DNA from: Bacteroidetes bacterium UBA1947
GTDB lineage: Bacteria; Bacteroidota; Bacteroidia; Chitinophagales; Chitinophagaceae
Assembly: GCA_002336915.1 (NCBI GenBank)
Contig: DDET01000056.1
Location: 27,157 to 32,554 of the forward strand
Length of the DNA: 5,398 nt
Direction: 5' to 3'
Position 1 is the stretch's first letter; each line of letters opens with the position of its first letter. The notes beneath the pieces are model-generated. The model did no database searches. It saw only the letters and a program-made list of their open reading frames with translations, and had not been told where the DNA came from. The position numbers and the translations under genes are program-made. Shown here piece after piece: positions 1 to 4,313 of this stretch.

Positions 1-27
1 GTGCTGGTTCGAATCCAGTCCCGGGCA
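1..27 (+). tRNA. 3' end of a tRNA, probably tRNA-Leu (partial)
   Basis: Only the T arm and the 3' acceptor strand are inside the window. The T stem pairs bases 3-7 with 15-19 (four Watson-Crick pairs plus one G-T) around the 7-base loop TTCGAAT. The acceptor 3' strand CCCGGGC lies at 20-26 and the discriminator A at 27. The next bases are CAA, so CCA is not encoded and would be added after transcription, as is common in Bacteroidota. The implied 5' acceptor strand GCCCGGG, discriminator A and a preceding GTG that could end a long variable arm suggest tRNA-Leu. The anticodon is outside the window, so the identity is inference. Confidence 0.9.
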
Positions 28-34
28 CAATGAA

Positions 35-75
35 AATAAAGCAGTTATACATTAGTGTAACTGCTTTATTGCTTT
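35..75 (+). terminator. Stem-loop terminator after the tRNA
   Basis: Bases 35-49 pair with 56-70 to form a 15-bp stem with one G-T wobble and a 6-base loop (CATTAG). The outer 13 bp are perfect. The descending arm is T-rich and is followed by GCTTTAAATTT, so it can act as an intrinsic terminator for the tRNA transcript, although the T tract is interrupted. The stem starts 8 bases after the tRNA ends. It could also serve as a processing or 3'-end protection structure. Confidence 0.75.
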
Positions 76-104
76 AAATTTAAAACGGCTTACACTATTT
101 TTTG
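73..104 (+). promoter_or_regulatory. Weak candidate Bacteroidota promoter for the AraC-type gene
   Basis: TTTA at 73-76 and TATTTTTTG at 96-104 are separated by 19 bases. This approximates the Bacteroidota pattern TTTG ... TAnnTTTG, but the -33 element has one mismatch and the -7 element has one extra T. Transcription would begin near 111 and give a leader of about 55 bases. The region from 76 to 141 shows nothing else recognisable. This is a low-confidence match in T-rich DNA. Confidence 0.25.
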
Positions 105-141
105 TCCTATACTCGTCCGAATGCCGCTACAGTGCACTTCG

Positions 142-168
142 TTGCTGTTTTTGCTATTTTTGCTGTAT
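142..168 (+). repeat. Three tandem 9-nt repeats overlapping a start codon
   Basis: Units TTGCTGTTT (142-150), TTGCTATTT (151-159) and TTGCTGTAT (160-168) follow each other with an exact 9-base period and share TTGCT. The last unit runs into the ATG at 167. There is no purine-rich ribosome-binding sequence here. The repeat also creates TATTTTTG at 155-162, an exact TAnnTTTG match, but it is too close to the ATG to be an ordinary promoter for it. The repeat is clear; any role is unknown. Confidence 0.6.
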
Positions 169-1027
169 GAAAGAGGGGGGATCGTTTCTTGACCTTTACA
201 AACAAAACGACCGGCTTTCCATCCGTATCACTACGCCTGCATTTGGTCAACTGTCTGCTGAGATCTTGGATGGATACGGACTAACACACCGCAAACCAAA
301 TTACTTTTTGCTATTTATGGTCGATGGGTCCACGCAGCATGGGGTGGACCTTCAACAATTTAGCGTCAATAACAACGAACTTTTATTTATTGTTCCGCAC
401 CAGATCCACCAACTTCCATTATCAAAGCAAGGTGCGGATTATTTTAAGCTCAGTTTCGATGAGCAATGCCTTTCTCTTTTGCCAAAACAATTTGCCTTTC
501 TCATTAATCCATTAAACAATCAGAATGTCTGCTTAAGCCTACCTGCTGCTTCCCGAATAAAATCAACTTTCAATATACTGCTCGAACTGCTGAGTAAGAT
601 GAATACAGATCCGGCACTGATTCTGGTGTATTTGAACTGCTTGCTTACGGAGATCGATGCATCATATTTCTCAGCTTCTCAAATGCCTGCCGACAACAAG
701 CTTTCAAAGTACATCGAGTTTAGGAAATTTGTTGAAAACAATTTTACCGATCACCCTAAAGTGAGCGATATTGCCCGGGAGTTGGCACTTAGCGTAAGTA
801 GTCTATACAATATCGTGAAGCACTATTCGGGAGTATCGCCTAAAGAATTTATTATTTACCGCCTTATGCTCGAAGCAAGACGGCACCTTTACTATTCCGA
901 ACACATATCTATTAAGGAACTGGCATTTGAATTGGGATTTAACGATCCGGAATACTTCTCGCGTTTATTTAAAAAGGTTACCGGCAAAGCAATAGGAGCA
1001 TTCCTTAGCGATTTTTCAGGGCATTAA
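167..1027 (+). CDS. AraC-family transcriptional regulator
   Basis: This is a 286-residue protein of usual AraC-family size. Residues about 40-100 look like the N-terminal cupin-type sensing domain, with short beta-like segments such as FLLFMVDG and LLFIVPHQIHQL. Residues 182-284 are the C-terminal DNA-binding domain with two helix-turn-helix units. HTH1 is about 197-222 (VSDIARELALSVSSLYNIVKH). HTH2 is about 247-273 and contains the family signature LGFNDPEYFSRLFKKVTG. No signal peptide or membrane segment is seen, so it should act in the cytoplasm. ATG 167 is the first in-frame ATG after the upstream region and no alternative upstream start exists, although no Shine-Dalgarno sequence is present. 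The YceI-family gene starts 65 bases downstream on the same strand, making it a plausible target or operon partner. The inducer cannot be read from the sequence. Confidence 0.95.
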   Translation: MKEGGSFLDLYKQNDRLSIRITTPAFGQLSAEILDGYGLTHRKPNYFLLFMVDGSTQHGVDLQQFSVNNNELLFIVPHQIHQLPLSKQGADYFKLSFDEQCLSLLPKQFAFLINPLNNQNVCLSLPAASRIKSTFNILLELLSKMNTDPALILVYLNCLLTEIDASYFSASQMPADNKLSKYIEFRKFVENNFTDHPKVSDIARELALSVSSLYNIVKHYSGVSPKEFIIYRLMLEARRHLYYSEHISIKELAFELGFNDPEYFSRLFKKVTGKAIGAFLSDFSGH

Positions 1028-1043
1028 CCCGTTTTCTCCGGCA

Positions 1044-1090
1044 TGTTGTATTTTATGCAACAGACCTTTGCAATACAAAAAAAGCAAAGG
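1044..1090 (+). promoter_or_regulatory. Cluster of competing inverted repeats before the YceI gene
   Basis: Three pairings are possible in the 65-base gap. Bases 1044-1050 pair with 1056-1062 (7 bp with one wobble, 5-base loop). TTGTATT at 1046-1052 is complementary to AATACAA at 1072-1078. CCTTTGC at 1065-1071 is complementary to GCAAAGG at 1084-1090, with a 12-base A-rich loop, and ends two bases before the ATG at 1093. The second pairing excludes the other two. No T tract follows, so it is not a standard terminator. It may be an operator region or an RNA structure controlling translation start; this is inference. Confidence 0.4.
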
Positions 1091-1092
1091 TA

Positions 1093-1623
1093 ATGGCAAA
1101 GAAAAAATGGACATTGGACGCTGAACACTCAGAAGTGCAGTTCAAGGTGCGTCACCTTATGGTTTCCTGGGTTACAGGATCATTTCAAAAATTTGAAGCT
1201 ACCCTGGAGACAGAAGAGCAGGATATGACAACGGCTAAAGTGACTTTTACTGCCGAGATATCGTCAATTTTTACGAACAATGTGCAACGTGACACACACC
1301 TCCGGTCTGCAGATTTTTTCGATGCGGAAAATTACCCTCAGTTAACTTTTAAAAGCGACAGACTGGATAAGCTTAGCGAGGAAGAATATGAGATGACCGG
1401 AACACTTACTATGCGAGGCATGAGTTACCCTATAACGTTGAAAGTTGAATACGCAGGCGTGATCCAAGATCCACGGGGCAAGACCCGAACGGGATTTACA
1501 ATAAGCGGCAAAGTAAAAAGAAGCGACTATGGAATAACTTTTAGCAGGCTATCTGAAGCAGGCGAAGCTTTATTGGGCGATACAGTTACGATAATTGCAA
1601 ACGCAGAATTTGTAATAAATTAA
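1093..1623 (+). CDS. YceI-family protein (lipocalin-like, polyisoprenoid-binding fold)
   Basis: The 176-residue product matches the YceI family over its whole length. It begins WTLDAEHSEVQFKVRHLMVSWVTGSF at residues 6-31. It has the family block RDTHLRSADFF at 66-76 followed by DAENYPQLTFKS, then GTLTMRGMSYPITL at 103-116, RTGF at 132-135, RSDYG at 143-147 and LLGDTVTI at 160-167. The fold is a beta-barrel that binds isoprenoid-type lipids in characterised members; the ligand here is unknown. Unlike E. coli YceI, which is periplasmic, this protein starts MAKKKW with no signal peptide, so a cytoplasmic location is likely, as in many Bacteroidota paralogues. The start is directly after a GCAAAGG inverted-repeat arm. 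The AraC-type gene lies 65 bases upstream on the same strand and may regulate it. Confidence 0.95.
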   Translation: MAKKKWTLDAEHSEVQFKVRHLMVSWVTGSFQKFEATLETEEQDMTTAKVTFTAEISSIFTNNVQRDTHLRSADFFDAENYPQLTFKSDRLDKLSEEEYEMTGTLTMRGMSYPITLKVEYAGVIQDPRGKTRTGFTISGKVKRSDYGITFSRLSEAGEALLGDTVTIIANAEFVIN

Positions 1624-1691
1624 AGGCTATCACGCATTTGAGAATTACTCAATAACATAGTATTAAATCTGGTTATCGCAAGGGCAGTATA

Positions 1692-2714
1692 TTAAGCTGA
1701 TCGCTTCATTGATCCTAACACTTCTGCAAATAAGCGGAAGGATTTGAGCCGGGCCTGGTGATCGAAAATATGGGCGGTTGCCATGATCTCATCAATACCT
1801 GTTTCCGATACGAAATCTGAGAGTTTTCTTTGAACCGTTTCTTTGCTGCCAACAAAAGAATAAGTTAGCATCTCCATCGCGGCCGCTTCCTCTAAAACAG
1901 TCCAAATATCCTTCATGCTTTCTACCGGTGGCTGTAATAATTGTCTTTTCCCGGTGATGATCCCTTTGAACATTTGCTTAACTGAAGTGCTTAAATATGC
2001 TGCTTCCTTATCGGTATCGGCTGCTACTACGTTCACACATGCCATAACGTAAGGCCTCGACAATTGCGCGGAAGGCTTAAATGCATCGCGGTAAATGGCG
2101 ATGGCTTCTTTAAAATAAGTGGGGGCGAAATGGCTGGCAAAAGCGTAGGGCAGCCCCTTTGCCGCAGCAAGTTTGGCACTATCCGTGCTTGAGCCCAGTA
2201 TCCAGATGGGAATATCCAATCCCTCTCCCGGTATTGCCCTTACTTTACTATTATAATTATCTGCTGAAAAATATTGTTGCAGCGCCTCCACATCTCCCTG
2301 GAAATGAAAAGCAGCGTCCATATTTTGCCTGCGGATGGCCATGGCCGTAGTTTGGTCGGTACCGGGCGCTCTTCCCAATCCAAGATCAATGCGCCCCGGA
2401 TATAATGTTTCCAATGTACCGAACTGCTCGGCGATCACCAGCGGGGAGTGATTAGGTAGCATGATACCGCCAGATCCTACACGTATTCTTTCCGTGTTGC
2501 CGGCGATGTACCCGATCAGTAAAGATGTTGCAGAACTCGCTACGCTGATCATATTATGGTGCTCGGCAAACCAATACCGGGTGTAGCCCAGTTTTTCCGC
2601 CTGTTGAGCATTTTCCAGGCTCTTTCGGTAGGTGTCGGCTATAGAATGGCCTTGCACAACAGTCGCTAAATCCAGTATTGAAAAGGAAATATCTTTCAAT
2701 GATTTTGAATCCAT
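1692..2714 (-). CDS. Luciferase-like (LLM class) flavin-dependent oxidoreductase, YhbW type
   Basis: A 340-residue protein of the bacterial luciferase-like monooxygenase superfamily, which uses reduced flavin in a TIM-barrel fold. It resembles E. coli YhbW closely in many blocks: FSILDLA at 11-17, RYWFAEHHNM at 46-55, RVGSGGIMLPNHSPLVIAEQFGTLETLYPGRIDLGLGRAPGTD at 78-120, ILGSSTDSAKLAA at 172-184, LPYAFASHFAP at 188-198, and a C-terminal EIMATAHIFDHQARLKSF. The substrate is not known for this group. The ATG at 2714 is preferred because the protein then starts MDSKSLKDISFSILDLA, the family length. A GTG at 2735 would add seven residues (IAVPLK after the start). No signal peptide is seen, so it is cytoplasmic. 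It converges with the YceI gene across 68 bases that hold only a weak 5-bp hairpin (1638-1652). Its upstream region contains unusual interleaved inverted repeats. Confidence 0.93.
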   Translation of the reverse strand: MDSKSLKDISFSILDLATVVQGHSIADTYRKSLENAQQAEKLGYTRYWFAEHHNMISVASSATSLLIGYIAGNTERIRVGSGGIMLPNHSPLVIAEQFGTLETLYPGRIDLGLGRAPGTDQTTAMAIRRQNMDAAFHFQGDVEALQQYFSADNYNSKVRAIPGEGLDIPIWILGSSTDSAKLAAAKGLPYAFASHFAPTYFKEAIAIYRDAFKPSAQLSRPYVMACVNVVAADTDKEAAYLSTSVKQMFKGIITGKRQLLQPPVESMKDIWTVLEEAAAMEMLTYSFVGSKETVQRKLSDFVSETGIDEIMATAHIFDHQARLKSFRLFAEVLGSMKRSA

Positions 2715-2736
2715 CTTTAAAGGTACAGCTATCACT

Positions 2737-2786
2737 AAAGGGAAAACCTGTTTTGATAATAGATTTTCCCTTTCCCCTTATCAAAA
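2737..2786 (-). promoter_or_regulatory. Two interleaved perfect inverted repeats upstream of the LLM oxidoreductase gene
   Basis: On the + strand, AAAGGGAAAA (2737-2746) is the exact complement of TTTTCCCTTT (2764-2773). TTTTGATAA (2751-2759) is the exact complement of TTATCAAAA (2778-2786). The order is A-B-A'-B', and the three linkers are all 4 bases (CCTG, TAGA, CCCC), so both pairs have a centre-to-centre distance of 27. The block lies 23-72 bases upstream of the ATG at 2714. In RNA the two hairpins would exclude each other or form a pseudoknot-like fold; on DNA they could be a composite operator. The symmetry is seen directly, the role is inferred. Confidence 0.5.
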
Positions 2787-2821
2787 TTTTAGTGAGACAC
2801 TTTTATTAATTGATGTCCTTT

Positions 2822-2833
2822 ATCACATGTGAT
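2822..2833. promoter_or_regulatory. 12-bp perfect palindrome, candidate operator
   Basis: ATCACATGTGAT is a perfect palindrome in the 182-base gap between the secreted-protein gene and the LLM oxidoreductase gene, about 110 bases upstream of the oxidoreductase ATG. The size and symmetry fit a dimeric regulator site. The half-site ATCACA resembles half of a CRP-type site, but the arrangement lacks the usual 6-base spacer, so no regulator is assigned. Confidence 0.35.
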
Positions 2834-2896
2834 CTCTATTGCGCAGTGTGCGTATATTGTAGAAATGTGCGACCTGTAAGAGTATAAGACATGTAT

Positions 2897-3409
2897 CTAT
2901 GGCAGCACCAGCCCATCCAGGAACAAATTTACCTTCGATTCGTTCAGCTCTTTTTTAGAGTACGCATACATCACCACCATGTATTGGCTATTAGTCCAGG
3001 CTTTTATTTTCCAGTTATCATTGTCTTTATCTTTCCAATAGTCTATGATACCTCGTGTGGCTTCGCTGTTCTTCAACCTGTGGCCTTTGCCATAGCCCGC
3101 AGCGCTGGTGATGTTCAGGCTGCTCTTCAGATAGTCCAGGTAGGCGACCAGTGTTTCCTCGCTGGTATTCAGGTTGGCTATTTTCTCCCGTAGCCTCACA
3201 CATATCAGTCCGTAGGCGGTTTCATCATTTTGACATTCGCCTGTATATACATCTGACGAGTCGGGGCTTTTCTCGAGGCCAAATGTACCGGGGTCACAAA
3301 AGAAATAAGCCGAGCAGCCGCTTTTGCTGATTGCATATTTCTTCAGCGACTGAGCCTGCACATTGCCTGCGAGTAATATGAAGAGCAGGGCTGATAATAT
3401 TCGTTTCAT
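2897..3409 (-). CDS. Secreted protein of unknown function with four cysteines
   Basis: I do not recognise a family. The ATG at 3409 gives a 170-residue protein. Residues 1-19 (MKRILSALLFILLAGNVQA) form a clear Sec signal peptide with a probable signal peptidase I cut after VQA-19. A GTG at 3454 in the same frame would place 15 extra residues before this signal, so the ATG is preferred. The mature part has four cysteines (C32, C38, C59, C70) close to its N-terminus, which could form two disulfide bonds in the periplasm. The second half is rich in charged and aromatic residues, with YWKDKDNDNWKIKAW followed by a hydrophobic stretch YMVVMYAYS and the end LFLDGLVLP. A small alpha/beta domain of PsbP/Mog1-like shape is possible but is only a guess. 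It is divergent from the GldM-C-like gene and precedes the LLM oxidoreductase gene on the same strand. Confidence 0.82.
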   Translation of the reverse strand: MKRILSALLFILLAGNVQAQSLKKYAISKSGCSAYFFCDPGTFGLEKSPDSSDVYTGECQNDETAYGLICVRLREKIANLNTSEETLVAYLDYLKSSLNITSAAGYGKGHRLKNSEATRGIIDYWKDKDNDNWKIKAWTNSQYMVVMYAYSKKELNESKVNLFLDGLVLP

Positions 3410-3453
3410 CAGGTAAAAGTATAAAAATGGATATAATGTGGTGAATAGGCGCA

Positions 3454-3480
3454 CCGATATTGTTATCCGTCAACAATCGG
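3454..3480. promoter_or_regulatory. Inverted repeat in the divergent intergenic region
   Basis: ATTGTT at 3459-3464 pairs with AACAAT at 3472-3477 around a 7-base spacer. CCG at 3454-3456 and CGG at 3478-3480 extend it beyond a 2-base bulge. It lies 45-71 bases upstream of the secreted-protein ATG (3409) and 82-108 upstream of the opposite ATG (3562), so it could be a shared operator. No exact TAnnTTTG element was found in this gap; TAATTTAG at 3523-3530 is the closest for the + strand gene. Confidence 0.3.
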
Positions 3481-3561
3481 ACCATTTACCACAAGTACCC
3501 ATACCTTAAATCGCGATGTTCATAATTTAGATCGACTTCAAACAGTGTAAACTTCGATATC

Positions 3562-3978
3562 ATGAAGGGGGGCCATATTTTTCTTACCCTGTTACTTTTT
3601 GTTTCCTCAACATCCATTGCACAGGATAGGGGTGGGGAACCGCCATGGGTAAGCTTCGGAAAGTTAAAGTATGTTTATGTCAATCATGAATGGGTAATAC
3701 CTCGTCTTTCCGCCGAAGACATACTGGCCAACCCAAGGCTTGAGATAAACCTGGCCGGCTATAAAATAACAAGCTTTGAATTCAGCATCACTACCCCGCA
3801 CAATGGTTACTTTGGCCCCTACCAGGTTACAGGTCCTGAATTGAGCGACCAGGCAAAAGAGATACTCAAAGCCAATTCACGAGGCACCGGCACTATCTAT
3901 ATTGAGAACTTAAAGGCGACAGGACCGGATAAGAGGGCAAGGTCGCTTGTCTCGATGAAGGTAAAATATACAAACTAA
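3562..3978 (+). CDS. Small exported protein with a GldM C-terminal-like domain
   Basis: A 138-residue protein. Residues 1-20 are a signal peptide with a hydrophobic core (IFLTLLLFVSSTSIA) and a likely cut after A20, giving QDRGGEPPWV. The C-terminal part, about residues 60-138, resembles the last domain of GldM: GYKITSFEFSIT at 67-78, then SDQAKEILKANSRGTGTIYIENLKATGPDKRARSL at about 95-129, and a final beta strand. In GldM this domain is part of the periplasmic shaft of the type IX secretion/gliding motor. The protein here is far shorter than GldM (about 500 residues) and has no coiled-coil or membrane anchor, so it is not GldM itself. It is more likely one of the small secreted proteins that reuse this beta-rich domain. 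The domain assignment is from motif memory, not a search. It is transcribed away from the four-cysteine secreted protein. Confidence 0.87.
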   Translation: MKGGHIFLTLLLFVSSTSIAQDRGGEPPWVSFGKLKYVYVNHEWVIPRLSAEDILANPRLEINLAGYKITSFEFSITTPHNGYFGPYQVTGPELSDQAKEILKANSRGTGTIYIENLKATGPDKRARSLVSMKVKYTN

Positions 3979-4042
3979 ACCGCTCCCTACACCAAACATT
4001 AGGCACAATGCTATATTTCAAACAAGGTATTTTTGATTTTTA

Positions 4043-4077
4043 TTTGGCAGATCAGGCGCCTTTCTTTCTTATATTTG
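4043..4077 (+). promoter_or_regulatory. Bacteroidota-type promoter for the small basic protein gene
   Basis: TTTG at 4043-4046 and an exact TAnnTTTG match, TATATTTG, at 4070-4077 are separated by 23 bases, at the upper end of the accepted spacing. Transcription should start about 7 bases downstream, near 4084, so the leader before the ATG at 4096 would be only about 12 bases. This placement rules against the upstream in-frame ATG at 4033. The 8-bp palindrome AGGCGCCT (4054-4061) sits between the two elements and could be an operator. Confidence 0.6.
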
Positions 4078-4095
4078 TTTACACAAGCTTTAATT

Positions 4096-4254
4096 ATGTC
4101 ATTACTCTCAGGAAATAAAAAAGACGCTAAGAAAAGCGGGAAAGGCGCTAAGAATGCGTTAAGTACAGCTGCCAAGCAGAGCATAAAGCCCGGTGGCAAG
4201 GCCGCAGCTTTTTCTAAAAAACCAATGAAAACAGGCGGCACCAGGGGCAGCTAA
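4096..4254 (+). CDS. Small Lys/Gly-rich basic protein, 52 residues, unknown function
   Basis: The product begins MSLLSGNKKDAKKSGKG and ends KTGGTRGS. It has 12 lysines, one arginine and a single acidic residue (D10), plus 8 glycines, 8 alanines and 7 serines. It has no Cys, Trp or Tyr and one Phe (F39), so it is probably disordered. No signal peptide or membrane segment is present from this start. An in-frame ATG at 4033 would add 21 hydrophobic and aromatic residues but lies before the likely promoter (4043-4077), so it is rejected. The strong positive charge fits nucleic-acid or ribosome binding. The position directly before a B12-type radical SAM gene also allows a peptide substrate. Neither role is shown. 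Residues 9-22 contain two 7-residue units derived from a 21-base near-duplication. The stop TAA overlaps an ATG at 4254 that opens only nine codons. Confidence 0.72.
   Translation: MSLLSGNKKDAKKSGKGAKNALSTAAKQSIKPGGKAAAFSKKPMKTGGTRGS
4120..4154 (+). repeat. 21-base-period direct repeat inside the small basic protein gene
   Basis: A 14-base segment at 4120-4133 (AAAGACGCTAAGAA) recurs at 4141-4154 with one mismatch (AAAGGCGCTAAGAA). The spacing is exactly 21 bases, so the frame is kept, encoding KDAKK and KGAKN. It looks like an internal duplication of seven codons. Confidence 0.5.
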
Positions 4255-4287
4255 TGCAGCGAAAGACTGTGTTTCACTATTAAAGGG

Positions 4288-4295
4288 TATTTTTG
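4288..4295 (+). promoter_or_regulatory. Candidate -7 element before the radical SAM gene
   Basis: TATTTTTG matches TAnnTTTG exactly and lies 18 bases before the proposed TTG start at 4314, which would give a leader of about 12 bases, much like the upstream gene. No good TTTG -33 partner is seen 17-23 bases upstream, so support is partial. Without it the gene would be read from the promoter at 4043-4077, since no terminator separates the two genes. Confidence 0.3.
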
Positions 4296-4313
4296 CGACT
4301 TAAACAGTATGGT

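Noticed and set aside
1..75. tRNA 3' end as an integration site of a mobile element
   Set aside because: No integrase gene and no second copy of the tRNA 3' end are visible in the window.
1638..1652. Hairpin TTGAG-AATTA-CTCAA between the convergent YceI and LLM genes as a bidirectional terminator
   Set aside because: The stem is only 5 bp and no T tract follows on either strand.
2891..3193. A 100-codon + strand open frame
   Set aside because: It is antisense to the secreted four-cysteine protein, which has a convincing signal peptide; the + strand frame has low-complexity hydrophobic residues and no plausible start context.
3523..3530. TAATTTAG as a -7 element for the GldM-C-like gene
   Set aside because: It has one mismatch at a conserved position and no TTTG at the right distance upstream.
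4033..4095. N-terminal extension of the small basic protein starting at ATG 4033
   Set aside because: It would begin upstream of the likely promoter elements at 4043-4077 and adds residues unlike the rest of the protein.
4254..4283. Nine-codon ORF beginning with an ATG that overlaps the stop of the small basic protein gene
   Set aside because: It is too short to support as a gene, has no recognisable leader-peptide features and ends at TAA 4281.
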